Shown here: positions 25,192 to 34,650 of the stretch, piece after piece | How positions within the stretch are numbered: position 1 is the first letter of the stretch | Layout of the letters: every line of letters starts with the position of its first letter | DNA from: Collinsella aerofaciens | GTDB taxonomy: Bacteria; Actinomycetota; Coriobacteriia; Coriobacteriales; Coriobacteriaceae | Assembly: GCF_902364355.1 (NCBI RefSeq) | Contig: NZ_CABJDK010000001.1 | Span: 430,264-494,263, forward strand | Length of the DNA stretch: 64,000 bases | Direction of reading: 5' to 3' | The notes under the pieces: generated by a model | Told to the model about the DNA's origin: nothing | Databases searched by the model: none | The model's input: only the letters and a program-made list of their open reading frames with translations | Made by a program: the position numbers and the translations under genes

Positions 25192-25389
25192 TCGCTCCCC
25201 CTTGGTCGCATGGACGTTGTCGGCGCCCATAATGCGGCCGAGGGGCAACTGGTGTAGACCAGATACGGCGTTGTTAAACGCTGCGTTGTCGAATGGAAAC
25301 GGTGCCGCAATCTTGGAAACGGCGCGGCAACGGGCGCGAAACGAACGGGAAATACGCAAGCAAGGGAGCCGTGAGCGCGCCCGTCCCAG

Positions 25390-26409
25390 CTAGCGCCGGA
25401 ACAGCTCGCGGGCTCGGTCGCGAAGGTCGGTGGCTCGGATGACGCCCTCGTAGCGGTTGATGCGCAAGCGCGGGAAGGCATTAAAGAAGCGCAGGTCGCG
25501 ACGGCTGAGCGACACGCTCGGCACCGGACGGCTCATGCGCTTGCCGGCAAGGCGACGACTGAGTGACGGACGCGGCATGCTCGGCGCGGCATCGGCCACG
25601 CGGCGGGCAGCGAGTGCCAGGCCGCGAGCACCATCCGCGATAAACGTCGGCATCGAAGCCTTCTCGCGCAGGGCATCGAGCGCGGCGTCACCCAGCTCGG
25701 CCAGCCACGCGTTAACGGCACGGCTGCGGATGTGCGTCTGTGTCACCGAGTCAATCGTCGATTCGGGAATGCGCTCGAGCATTGAGTCCGAGGCATCGGC
25801 AAGCGACTCGTTGATGCGGTCGGCAAGGTCGGCGCGCACGCGCTCCAGCTGATCGGACAGACGCCGCCAGCTCGCCAACGAGCACACCGCGTCAACCATC
25901 ATCGCGACCGCGACGATAAAGGCGGACAACCGCACAATCAGCACCGGCAGATGGCCAAGCAACCCCAGCAATGCCGGCTCCACTAAACGGCAAATGCACA
26001 ACGCGCCCAAGCCAAACGCGCAGGCCCAGTACAGGCAGATGCGTCCGTGCAGGTTAAACGGCAGGTGCGAGTAATCCCAAAAGCGCGCACCTGTTGTTTT
26101 TTCCAACAAAACGCCTACGCCGTACTCAATCACGCTGCATACGAGCGCCGCGGCAACAAACTGGCTCGAGGCATCCGGAATCCCACGCAGCAAAAGCCAG
26201 CAGGCTATGCCGCCCACACCATAGATAGGACAACACGGCCCCAGCAAAAAACCGCTGTTGGCAAAGCGTCCGTGGTTGAGCATGGCGCAGACTGTCGACT
26301 CCCACACCCAGCCGCAAAAACCGTAGAAGGCAAACGAGAGCATCAGCGCCGAGAGCGGACAGGCGGCAAGCGTCGCGCCGTCAAATGCCATGTCGATCGC
26401 GGTTTCCAC
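25390..26409 (-). CDS. PF06541-type membrane protein (putative ABC transporter type IV)
   Basis: A 339-residue protein. Five hydrophobic segments in the first ~185 residues contain the family motif FYGFCGWVWESTVCAMLNHG and the stretch GFLLGPCCPIYGVGGIACWL, both typical of the PF06541 (ABC_trans_CmpB) family. The C-terminal half is soluble and Arg/Ala-rich with a probable helical domain (about 190-330). Despite the family title, transport by these proteins has not been shown. The stop of the HD-domain gene lies 3 bp before this start, so the two are cotranscribed. Confidence 0.78.
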   Translation of the reverse strand: METAIDMAFDGATLAACPLSALMLSFAFYGFCGWVWESTVCAMLNHGRFANSGFLLGPCCPIYGVGGIACWLLLRGIPDASSQFVAAALVCSVIEYGVGVLLEKTTGARFWDYSHLPFNLHGRICLYWACAFGLGALCICRLVEPALLGLLGHLPVLIVRLSAFIVAVAMMVDAVCSLASWRRLSDQLERVRADLADRINESLADASDSMLERIPESTIDSVTQTHIRSRAVNAWLAELGDAALDALREKASMPTFIADGARGLALAARRVADAAPSMPRPSLSRRLAGKRMSRPVPSVSLSRRDLRFFNAFPRLRINRYEGVIRATDLRDRARELFRR

Positions 26410-26412
26410 CGT

Positions 26413-26970
26413 CTACCCTCTCCTCTTCTCGCTCGAATCTTTGCTCGAACCGTCACTCGTGCCCTCGTTCAAATCGTTCGCGCCGCCTTTGCGCGGCAGA
26501 CGGCCGGCGACTGTCTCGCACAGAGCGCACCATTTATCGGCCAGGCACACAATCCATGCCTCGCGACACGTCGGTGGAACCGGTACCAGCGGAAACATAT
26601 GGCGCACGATGATATTCCGCTCGCGCGGCGTCAGCTCAAAATCTTCCTCGGCACGCGCCAGGGCAAAAAATGGATGCCGAAATCCGTGCAGTCGATGGCT
26701 CGGATCGGGGTCGTGCCAATCATAGAGAAAGTAATCGTGCAGCAGGGCCCCGCGCAACAGCGAGGCACGGTCGACCGAAATGCCAGCACGGCCCAAGCAC
26801 TCGGCAAAGGACAGGCTCGCCCGCGCCACCGAAATCACATGCGCATACACCGTCACGTCGCCATGCTGGATAAACTCGTGCGTCAGGTCCAAGCGGCCCG
26901 CCTGGGCCAGCTGACGGGCGGCATAGTCGACCTCGTGCGCGATTTTCTCGGCACGAACGGCATCAGACAT
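26413..26970 (-). CDS. HD domain phosphohydrolase-like protein
   Basis: A 185-residue protein. The metal-binding HD pair is visible as GALLHDYFLYDW (residues ~73-84), with HRLHGFRHPFFA and IIVRHMFPL giving further histidines in the order expected for HD hydrolases (H...HD...H...D; ADKWCAL supplies the last Asp). The C-terminal ~30 residues are polar and probably disordered. Relatives are annotated as HD family phosphohydrolases of unknown substrate. It starts an operon with the PF06541 membrane protein. Confidence 0.85.
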   Translation of the reverse strand: MSDAVRAEKIAHEVDYAARQLAQAGRLDLTHEFIQHGDVTVYAHVISVARASLSFAECLGRAGISVDRASLLRGALLHDYFLYDWHDPDPSHRLHGFRHPFFALARAEEDFELTPRERNIIVRHMFPLVPVPPTCREAWIVCLADKWCALCETVAGRLPRKGGANDLNEGTSDGSSKDSSEKRRG

Positions 26971-27198
26971 GCTGCCTCCTTCCAGCGGCGCTCGGCGGCA
27001 AGCCGCGGCCTGCGCGCAATGAATAAAATCATCATCGAATTTACCAGTATGGCATCGGACAAAACGTTTTGCCCCACCAGTTGGCGAATTACCGCGCCGC
27101 CGTCACATATCAAACGCCAAAATGTGCGAGACTGTCTTGTGCAATTGTGCCGGCCGAGGGAGTGCCGGCGCACGATTCGCATGGAGTAACCCACAACG

Positions 27199-28980
27199 AT
27201 GCTGCTTACGCAAACGACAACGCCCGAGGACGTCAAGGCTCTCGATCGCGCCGAGCTTCCGCTGCTCTGCGGCGAGATCCGCCACGCCATCCTCGAAAGC
27301 TCCGCCGCCGTCGGCGGGCACGTTGCCCCCAACCTGGGCGTCGTTGAGCTTACGGTTGCGCTCCATCGCGTGTTTAACTCCCCCATCGACAAGATTGTCT
27401 TTGATGTTTCGCACCAGACCTACGCCCACAAGGCGCTGACTGGGCGCGCGTACACTTATATCGACCCGGCACGCTACGGCGAGGCCTCTGGTTTTGCCAA
27501 TCCTGACGAGTCCGAGCACGACCTGTTCGCCATGGGCCACACCTCCACGTCGGTGAGCCTGGGCTGCGGCTTGGCGCACGCTCGTGACCTGGCGGGCGAT
27601 GCGTACAACGTCATCACCATCATTGGCGACGGTTCGCTTTCGGGCGGTCTGGCGTTTGAGGGCTTTAACAATGCCGCCGAGCTCGACAGCAACCTGATCA
27701 TCATCGTCAACGATAACGACCAGTCCATCGCCGAAAACCACGGTGGCCTGTATCGCAATCTGGCCGAGCTACGCGCCAGCAACGGCACCTGTGAGCGCAA
27801 CGTTTTCCGCGCGATGGGGCTCGACTACTGCTATCTGGACACCGGCAACGATGTGTTGGCCCTGGTCGACACGCTGCAGGAGCTGCGCGATATCGATCAT
27901 CCCATCGTGCTGCACGTCTCCACCGCAAAGGGCAAGGGCTTTGAGCCAGCCCAGAGCGACCCCGAGCGCTGGCATCATGTGGGTCCGTTTGACATGGCGA
28001 CTGGGCGCAAGCTCTGCCCGGGCCATCCGAGCGAGCCTGCGCCGCGCACCTATGCCGACATTACGGGCGAGGCGCTCAGCGCCGCCATCGAGCACGATCC
28101 GCAGGTCGTGGGCATCACGGCCGCCACGCCCTACATCATGGGCTTTACACCCGAGCTTCGCGCCGCCGCCGGCAAACAGTTCGTCGATGTGGGCATTGCC
28201 GAGGAGCACGCCGTGACCTTTGCCACCGCGCTTGCGCGCTCGGGTGCCAAGCCAGTCTTTGGTGTGTACGGCACGTTTTTGCAGCGCGCCTACGACGAGC
28301 TGTGGCACGACCTGTGCCTCAACGATGTCCCCGCAACCATCCTGGTGTTTGGCGCATCGATCTTTGGCACCACATCCGAGACGCATCTTTCGTTCTTTGA
28401 TATTTCTATGCTGGGCGCTCTCCCCAATATGCGTTACCTGGCGCCTTCCTGCATGGAGGAATACCTATCCATGCTGAGCTGGTCGCTCGACCACCGCGAG
28501 CATCCCGTGGCGATTCGCGTGCCGGGCATTGGCTTGGTAAGCCGCCCCGATCTTGCGCCTGCCGAGGACGCCGATTACGGCGCCGTTCGTTACAACGTGG
28601 TGTGCCAGGGTCGCGACGTGGCCGTGCTCGCGCTTGGCGATTTCTTTGAGCTGGGCGAGCGCGTGGCAAACCGTCTGACTGCCGAGTACGGCATCGAGGC
28701 CACGCTCGTCAACCCGCGCTATGCAACCGAGCTCGACCGCGAGTTCCTCGACAGCCTTGCCGCCAAGCATCGCGTTGTCGTCACCCTCGAAGACGGCATC
28801 TTGGACGGCGGCTGGGGCGAGCGCGTCGCGTGCTACTTGGCCTGCACGCCCGTGCGCACGCGCACCTTTGGCATCGCCAAGGGCTTCCCCGACCGCTACG
28901 ACCCCAACGAGTTGCTCGCTCAGAACGGCATGACGGCCGAGAACATGGCCGCCGAAGCCGTTAGGCTACTTAACGAGTAA
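27199..28980 (+). CDS. dxs: 1-deoxy-D-xylulose-5-phosphate synthase-like protein
   Basis: A 593-residue thiamine diphosphate enzyme aligned end to end with Dxs, which makes DXP from pyruvate and glyceraldehyde 3-phosphate for isoprenoid, thiamine and B6 synthesis. Seen: DVSHQTYAHKALTGR (conserved His), IIGDGSLSGGLAFEGFNNAA (ThDP/Mg motif), IAEEHAVTF (the Glu that activates ThDP), YGTFLQRAYDE (Tyr and Arg of the phosphate site) and AIRVPG. Two normally constant stretches are changed: DRAG is FGAS, and GADGxTH is GTTSETH, so the Asp corresponding to E. coli D427 is absent. It may be a divergent Dxs or a paralogue with other acceptor preference. It has its own strong terminator. Confidence 0.85.
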   Translation: MLLTQTTTPEDVKALDRAELPLLCGEIRHAILESSAAVGGHVAPNLGVVELTVALHRVFNSPIDKIVFDVSHQTYAHKALTGRAYTYIDPARYGEASGFANPDESEHDLFAMGHTSTSVSLGCGLAHARDLAGDAYNVITIIGDGSLSGGLAFEGFNNAAELDSNLIIIVNDNDQSIAENHGGLYRNLAELRASNGTCERNVFRAMGLDYCYLDTGNDVLALVDTLQELRDIDHPIVLHVSTAKGKGFEPAQSDPERWHHVGPFDMATGRKLCPGHPSEPAPRTYADITGEALSAAIEHDPQVVGITAATPYIMGFTPELRAAAGKQFVDVGIAEEHAVTFATALARSGAKPVFGVYGTFLQRAYDELWHDLCLNDVPATILVFGASIFGTTSETHLSFFDISMLGALPNMRYLAPSCMEEYLSMLSWSLDHREHPVAIRVPGIGLVSRPDLAPAEDADYGAVRYNVVCQGRDVAVLALGDFFELGERVANRLTAEYGIEATLVNPRYATELDREFLDSLAAKHRVVVTLEDGILDGGWGERVACYLACTPVRTRTFGIAKGFPDRYDPNELLAQNGMTAENMAAEAVRLLNE

Positions 28981-28981
28981 A

Positions 28982-29022
28982 AAACCTCCGCAAGGGAAGC
29001 ACCCCTGCGGAGGTTTTTATTT
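28982..29022 (+). terminator. Intrinsic terminator of dxs
   Basis: AACCTCCGCA / TGCGGAGGTT with a 13-base loop and a TTTTTATTTT tract right after the stop. Confidence 0.92.
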
Positions 29023-29036
29023 TCGCGGCGCGATTA

Positions 29037-29254
29037 TCTCAATCTGTAACATCTAGGGCCCGAATTCCCGTCTAACTGTTACAGATCTAGACAAACCGTC
29101 TTTGCCCCTGACCTTTGTCTCAATCTGTAACAGAAAGGGAGCTTTTGTCCGCCTAACTGTTACAGATCGAGACATTCGAATCCCCCTAAGGAGATGATCT
29201 CGATCTGTAACAGTTACTCGGCAAAAATGGCTGCAGATGTTACAGATCGAGACA
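29037..29254. repeat. Six alternating copies of a 15-17 bp word at ~40 bp spacing
   Basis: The word TGTTACAGATCGAGACA (with slight variants) is found at 29037-29051 (-), 29077-29093 (+), 29116-29132 (-), 29158-29174 (+), 29198-29212 (-) and 29238-29254 (+). Centres are 41, 39, 42, 39 and 41 bp apart; the 22-25 bp spacers differ from each other. The six copies form three large inverted pairs. They sit between the dxs terminator and the promoter of the amino acid ABC operon. Confidence 0.85.
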
Positions 29255-29285
29255 AAACAGCAAGGCATGCCGCTGCATCGGCCAG

Positions 29286-29322
29286 AACCACCACAAAGGT
29301 GCCTGTCCCTTTTTGGTAGGTT
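29286..29322. repeat. Dispersed hairpin repeat, ACCACCA type
   Basis: AACCACCACAAAGG...TTTTTGGTAGGTT, matching 6853-6890 on one side and the CCTGCC type on the other; a mixed copy with an imperfect stem. Confidence 0.65.
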
Positions 29323-29363
29323 GAATAACCCATAAGGTAAGTATGTTTCTGAGTTATTTCGTG

Positions 29364-29393
29364 TTGACCCATTTGAGCGCGATAGGGTATAAC
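29364..29393 (+). promoter_or_regulatory. Promoter of the amino acid ABC operon
   Basis: TTGACC, an 18-base spacer and TATAAC. The predicted leader to the ATG at 29437 is about 37 nt. Confidence 0.65.
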
Positions 29394-29436
29394 TCTACTC
29401 AACCGCTAGGGATTTTATTGAGAAAGGTGTTCTACC

Positions 29437-30432
29437 ATGAGCAAGAACCTCTCCCAGCAGGTCGTTCTCGACCGCCGCGGCTTCGTCGCCGCCACCTTCG
29501 CAACCGTCGCCGGCCTTGGTCTTGCCGGCTGCTCCGACACCAGCGCCGAGGCCGACAAGGGTTCCGCCGCCGGCTCTTCCAAGAGCTCCGAAGATGCCGA
29601 GGCTTCCACCACGCTCGACGCTAAGGCATTCGACAAGCTCGTCGACAACGGCCCCAAGGCCGATGACGATGCCATCGCCGCCAGCACCTGGGCCACGGCC
29701 GTCAAGGACGCCGGTGTCTTTAAGATCGGTGGCGTTCAGACCTCCACGCTCTTCTCCCTCCTCAACGAGAAAGACGGTCAGACCCGCGGCTTCGATGCCG
29801 GTATCGCACAGCTTCTGTCCAACTACATTCTGGGCGAGAACAAGGTCGAGATCACCCAGGTGACCTCGGACACGCGCGAGTCCGTCCTGCAGAACGGCCA
29901 GGTCGACGCCGTCTTTGCCACCTACACCATCACTGACGATCGCAAGAAGCTCGTCTCCTTTGCCGGTCCCTACTACTACACCCAGCAGGCCATCCTGGTG
30001 CTCGCCGACAACGACGACATCAAGAGCGTCGACGACCTGGCCGACAAGAACGTCGCCGTCCAGTCCGGCTCCAACGGCCCTGCCATCCTGGAGGAGCTCG
30101 CTCCCAAGGCCAGCCAGCAGGAGTTCAAGACCGACGAGGAGGCCCGCCAGGCACTCCAGCAGGGTCGCGTTGACGCCTACGTCATCGACAACAACATGCA
30201 GCAGAGCGCCCTAGTCCGCGAGCCCGGTAAGTATAAGATCGCCGGCAAGCCCTTCGGCAGCAAGGAGCCCTATGGCATCGGCCTGCCGCTCGATTCCGAC
30301 GGCGTCGCCTTCGTTAACGACTTCCTTAAGAAGATTGAGGACGACGGCACCTGGACCGAGCTGTGGCAGATCTGCATCGGTGACCGCACGGGTGACACCA
30401 ATGTTCCCGAGCTGCCCGAGATCGGCGCCTAG
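29437..30432 (+). CDS. Amino acid ABC transporter substrate-binding lipoprotein
   Basis: A 331-residue exported protein. The signal has twin arginines (LDRRGFVAATFATVAGLGLA) followed by a lipobox LAGC, so the mature protein starts at a lipid-modified Cys near residue 32 and export may use Tat. An Ala/Ser/Asp-rich linker leads into the family 3 solute-binding domain (about 75-320) with TRGFDAGIAQLLSNYILGEN, VDAVFATYTITDDRKKLVSF and GIGLPLDSDG. This cluster type binds polar amino acids, often glutamate or glutamine. First gene of the operon with two permeases and an ATPase. A hairpin behind it may make it the most abundant product. Confidence 0.9.
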   Translation: MSKNLSQQVVLDRRGFVAATFATVAGLGLAGCSDTSAEADKGSAAGSSKSSEDAEASTTLDAKAFDKLVDNGPKADDDAIAASTWATAVKDAGVFKIGGVQTSTLFSLLNEKDGQTRGFDAGIAQLLSNYILGENKVEITQVTSDTRESVLQNGQVDAVFATYTITDDRKKLVSFAGPYYYTQQAILVLADNDDIKSVDDLADKNVAVQSGSNGPAILEELAPKASQQEFKTDEEARQALQQGRVDAYVIDNNMQQSALVREPGKYKIAGKPFGSKEPYGIGLPLDSDGVAFVNDFLKKIEDDGTWTELWQICIGDRTGDTNVPELPEIGA

Positions 30433-30520
30433 GCAACGCGCCTAGTAACGGCCGCAACGAAACCATACGGAAACGCACGGTGCGCTTTATTGCGCTAAAC
30501 TGTTTCTTCACTGAGTTGTC

Positions 30521-30546
30521 GGGGCTTCCGTACACACGGGAGCCCC
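30521..30546 (+). terminator. Intercistronic hairpin behind the binding-protein gene
   Basis: GGGGCTTCCG / CGGGAGCCCC followed by TTTCCTT, 24 bp before the first permease start. A partial terminator or RNA 3'-end stabiliser is the usual reading in such operons. Confidence 0.65.
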
Positions 30547-30570
30547 TTTCCTTATCGGCGGGAGGTCCGC

Positions 30571-31230
30571 ATGAGTCTCTCCGAGCTCTGGTCGCTCTAT
30601 GGCCAGAACTACATTGACGCGCTGCTCGCAACCTGGGGCATGACGCTTGAGTCGTTTGCCATCGCCATGGTGCTGGCCGTCGCCGTCACCGTGATGCGCG
30701 TGTCGCCGCTCAAGCCGCTGCGCGTCTTTGGCGACCTGTATGTCCAGGTCTTCCGTAACATCCCCGGCATTGCGTTGCTCATCATCGTCGTCTACGCATT
30801 GCCGCCGCTCAAGGTCGTCCTGCCCTATCGCACCTGCGTTATCGTCGCCACAGTGCTCTTGGGTTCTGCCTTTGGCTCCGAGAACTTTATGAGCGGCATC
30901 AACACCGTCGGCGTCGGCCAGGTGGAAGCCGCCCGCTCGCTGGGCATGAGCTTCAACCGCATCCTCGCCAAGATCGTGATTCCGCAGGCACTGCGCTCGA
31001 GCGTGCTGCCCATGACCAACCTCTTTATCGCCGTCATGCTCACCACCGCGCTCGGTAGTCAGGTGCCGCTTAAACCGCAGGAGCTCACCGGCGTGGTGAG
31101 CTATATCAACACGCGCTCGCTCGGCGGCGTCGCCGCGTTCTTTATCTCGGCGCTCGGCTACCTGGGCACGGCCTTTGTGGTGAGCCACATTGGCAACTAC
31201 ATCGATAAGAAGGTGAGGATCCTCCGATGA
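30571..31230 (+). CDS. Amino acid ABC transporter permease 1
   Basis: A 219-residue HisM/GlnP-type permease with five hydrophobic segments. The N-terminus ALLATWGMTLESFAIAMVLA and DLYVQVFRNIPGIALLIIVV are the usual polar amino acid permease stretches, and the cytoplasmic coupling loop VGVGQVEAARSLGMSFNRIL (EAA motif) is near residue 112. GGGAGG lies close to the ATG. The stop overlaps the start of permease 2 (ATGA), indicating translational coupling. The two permeases should form a heterodimer. Confidence 0.92.
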   Translation: MSLSELWSLYGQNYIDALLATWGMTLESFAIAMVLAVAVTVMRVSPLKPLRVFGDLYVQVFRNIPGIALLIIVVYALPPLKVVLPYRTCVIVATVLLGSAFGSENFMSGINTVGVGQVEAARSLGMSFNRILAKIVIPQALRSSVLPMTNLFIAVMLTTALGSQVPLKPQELTGVVSYINTRSLGGVAAFFISALGYLGTAFVVSHIGNYIDKKVRILR

Positions 31231-32060
31231 GCAAGCACTCCTCTCCCGCGCTCACCATGCGCGATGCGCTCTACGAGGCTCCCGGCCCCAAGATGCGCGC
31301 CAAGATTCGCATCGGCACCGCCATCTCGCTGGTTGCCGTCGTCGCACTCGTTGCCCTTGTGTTGCAGCGCTTTTATGTGACCGGCCAGCTTTCGGTTCAC
31401 TATTGGTATTTCTTTACGCACCTCACCACCTGGAAGTTCCTGCTTGCCGGCTTTGAGGGCACCGTTAAAGTCGCACTCACCGCCGGCGCCATCGCGCTGG
31501 TGCTGGGCCTGGCCCTTATGCTCGGCCGCACCAGCGACATCAAACCGCTACAGCTGGTCTGCCGCGTGCTCACCGACTTCTTCCGCGGCGTGCCGAGCCT
31601 GCTGTTCATCTACTTCTTCTTTTTGGTGCTGCCCCAGTACAAGATCGCGCTGCCGTCGTTTTGGATGCTCACGCTTCCCGTCGCGCTCGCTGCGGCCGGC
31701 GTACTGGCCGAGATCTTCCGTGCCGGCGTCAACGCCGTGCCGCGCGGCCAGGTCGAGGCCGCCCAGGCGCTCGGTCTCTCCAAAGCTAAAATCACCTTTA
31801 AAATCGTGCTGCCGCAGGCTATTCGGTTTATCATTCCGTCATTGATTTCGCAGCTTGTGGTCGTCGTCAAAGACACCACCGTCGCCTACGTGGTGAGCTA
31901 CCCCGACCTCATGCAAAATGCCCGCGTGCTCATTACCAACTACGATGCCCTCGTGTCGGTCTACCTGGTGATCGCGGTCATCTATATCCTCATCAACGTC
32001 GCGATCAACAAGGCCGCCGTCTACGTTTCGCACAAGACCGGCGCGACCATCATCCGCTAA
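31227..32060 (+). CDS. Amino acid ABC transporter permease 2
   Basis: A 277-residue permease. About 65 polar and membrane residues precede the conserved core, longer than in permease 1, then LAGFEGTVKVALTAGAIALV, DFFRGVPSLLFIYFFFLVLP and the EAA loop VPRGQVEAAQALGLSKAKIT. Together with permease 1, the binding protein and the ATPase it completes a type I importer for a polar amino acid. Overlaps the previous gene by four bases. Confidence 0.92.
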   Translation: MSKHSSPALTMRDALYEAPGPKMRAKIRIGTAISLVAVVALVALVLQRFYVTGQLSVHYWYFFTHLTTWKFLLAGFEGTVKVALTAGAIALVLGLALMLGRTSDIKPLQLVCRVLTDFFRGVPSLLFIYFFFLVLPQYKIALPSFWMLTLPVALAAAGVLAEIFRAGVNAVPRGQVEAAQALGLSKAKITFKIVLPQAIRFIIPSLISQLVVVVKDTTVAYVVSYPDLMQNARVLITNYDALVSVYLVIAVIYILINVAINKAAVYVSHKTGATIIR

Positions 32061-32096
32061 CGATTTACCATTTCGAGTCATAAGGAGCCGAGCATC

Positions 32097-32861
<765 letters not shown>

Positions 32862-32913
32862 CCCAATTGCCATATCCGCTCGCCATGACCATCCAAACTC
32901 GAAAGCAGCACCT

Positions 32914-33723
32914 ATGATCGGAACTCGCACTTCATCGTCCTACACCCCGCACGTCGACGTCGATCCCGCCGACCGCCCGCTCATCCTCGTCGCGCCGCGC
33001 TGGGAAGAGGCGAAGCCGTTTTTAAGCGAGACGCTCTCCCCCAACGAGGAAATCGCAAGTGTCTTTGTCGATGCCATCCTTGCCGCCGGCGGCCTGCCGC
33101 TGCAGATGTCCATCACCGAGGACATTGAGGTCATCCGCCATTACGTCGATATCGCCGACGGCATCGCCATTCCCGGCGGCCCCGATGTCAATCCCAAACG
33201 CTGGGGCGACGAGCGTCCTTACGATCCCACGCTGTGCTGCGAGATTCGCGACCGTTTTGAGTTTAAGCTGGTTAACGAGGTGCTCCGCGCCAAAAAGCCG
33301 CTCTTTACCACCTGCCGTGGCACGCAGTTGCTCAACGTCGCCACTGGCGGCACCCTGTGCATGGACGTGCCGAGCCTGGGCGCTCGCGAGGGCCGCACGC
33401 AGTGGCGCCATACCCACGTGCTCAACGACCCCGTGCATCCTGTCGAGGTCGTGCCGGGCTCGCTGCTGGAGCGCGCGGTTGGCGGGCACAGGCTCATCCA
33501 GACCAACTCGGCACATCACTGCTGCGTCGACCGCCTGGGCAAGAGCACGCGCCTGGTCGCCAAGGCAACCGATGGCGTACCCGAGTGCATCGAGGTCGAG
33601 GGCCAGCCGTTCTGCCTGGGCGTGCAATGGCACCCCGAGTACACCTGGCAAACGCTCGAGACCGACTTTAACCTGTGGAAGTCGTTTGTCGAGGCAGCAG
33701 CTAAGGTAAAGCAGGCCCGCTAG
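32914..33723 (+). CDS. Class I glutamine amidotransferase-like gamma-glutamyl hydrolase
   Basis: A 269-residue PuuD/peptidase C26-type protein. The nucleophile is in LFTTCRGTQLLNVATGG (family CRGxQ), the catalytic His-x-Glu in VQWHPEYTW, and the oxyanion region is GIAIPGGPDVNP. The start at 32914 is used because the frame before it overlaps the ATPase gene and is not conserved in character. Known members cleave gamma-glutamyl-GABA or similar isopeptides. Its position as last gene of an amino acid importer operon suggests the imported compound may be a gamma-glutamyl conjugate or that the product releases glutamate; that link is inferred. Confidence 0.86.
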   Translation: MIGTRTSSSYTPHVDVDPADRPLILVAPRWEEAKPFLSETLSPNEEIASVFVDAILAAGGLPLQMSITEDIEVIRHYVDIADGIAIPGGPDVNPKRWGDERPYDPTLCCEIRDRFEFKLVNEVLRAKKPLFTTCRGTQLLNVATGGTLCMDVPSLGAREGRTQWRHTHVLNDPVHPVEVVPGSLLERAVGGHRLIQTNSAHHCCVDRLGKSTRLVAKATDGVPECIEVEGQPFCLGVQWHPEYTWQTLETDFNLWKSFVEAAAKVKQAR

Positions 33724-33759
33724 CTCGCGAACCACTCAGGTTAAAGCCTCCTAAGCCGG

Positions 33760-33791
33760 GGGGGCGGACACCAACTACGGTGCCCGCCCCC
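33760..33791 (+). terminator. Terminator between convergent operons
   Basis: GGGGGCGG-A-CACC paired with GGTG-C-CCGCCCCC, six-base loop, then a T-rich stretch; usable from both sides. Confidence 0.65.
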
Positions 33792-33831
33792 TGTATTTGA
33801 TACGCTCGGTATGTTCATCCCTCACAAACAA

Positions 33832-34650
33832 TCAAAGAAATCTCGACCGCAATTGGTCGACGGTCAAGCAAATGGCAAGAACGCTTGCTACGTTAATCAG
33901 GCAGTCAATTAAAATCGAGGTGCATTGACTATCCTCCAACGGGGTCACGCCGCAAATCCACATGAGCATCGAGGACGGAAACGGAAGCATGGAATTGGCT
34001 CCGACCTGTATGTAGATCGTTACGACGTTGACAAGCAACAGCATGCCAATAGGACCGAAGCCGGATCCAAAATAGGAAACAACGATCACGCAAGAGACCA
34101 CGTATGCAAGGCAGACCGCACTCGCCAGAAGAAGTCGATCGCAAAACATATTCAGGTTGAAATACTGTTGAGCATCCAAAACGATTGCGCAGTTAAGACA
34201 GTACAAAACGACACTTGACAGGATAAACGCGCCCAATAGGGCGAAAGAAGACAGCATCGCTCGCGCAACGGTAACGCACGCCCGCTTCCCTCCCCGAGCC
34301 TCCGACAGCCCCCACGGTTCCTCGACAAAGCCCGAACTGACAAAGCGCGGCACAATACAAGCCGCGATGAACGGAAAGAACAATGCATGAGCCAACGGGG
34401 CTACGTTGAACAGCAGACCGCGAAAAACCTCTGCATTACCAAATAGAAGGACATCCTCCGCCGATAGCCGAAGCGTCGGGTCTGGGAAGAAGCCCAAGAA
34501 ACTGTTCTCACGGAGGCTGCAGAACCACATCGGGAAAGAATTAAGCTGCAATACCACCATGCACGCATAAATTACCGGGATTAAGGCGTACGTCCATTTA
34601 CTCACGTGCTTCAATTCTGAATGGAGGAATCTTTTAATCTGACGAGCCAT
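33832..34650 (-). CDS. ABC-2 type permease subunit A
   Basis: A 272-residue protein with six hydrophobic segments and a basic start (MARQIKRFLHSELKHVSKWT). The ATG at 34650 has GGGGGTG seven bases upstream; an alternative at 34668 lies deeper in the previous gene. The layout (one N-terminal helix, a 65-residue outside loop, five more helices) fits ABC-2 permeases of lantibiotic-immunity or bacitracin-export type, but no sequence motif is diagnostic. It overlaps the second permease gene by 17 bp and is last in the operon ATPase-permease-permease. The region is noticeably more AT-rich than its flanks. Confidence 0.7.
   Translation of the reverse strand: MARQIKRFLHSELKHVSKWTYALIPVIYACMVVLQLNSFPMWFCSLRENSFLGFFPDPTLRLSAEDVLLFGNAEVFRGLLFNVAPLAHALFFPFIAACIVPRFVSSGFVEEPWGLSEARGGKRACVTVARAMLSSFALLGAFILSSVVLYCLNCAIVLDAQQYFNLNMFCDRLLLASAVCLAYVVSCVIVVSYFGSGFGPIGMLLLVNVVTIYIQVGANSMLPFPSSMLMWICGVTPLEDSQCTSILIDCLINVASVLAICLTVDQLRSRFL

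Noticed and set aside
29037-29254. CRISPR array
   Set aside because: Repeats alternate in orientation, are only 15-17 bp and no cas gene is nearby.
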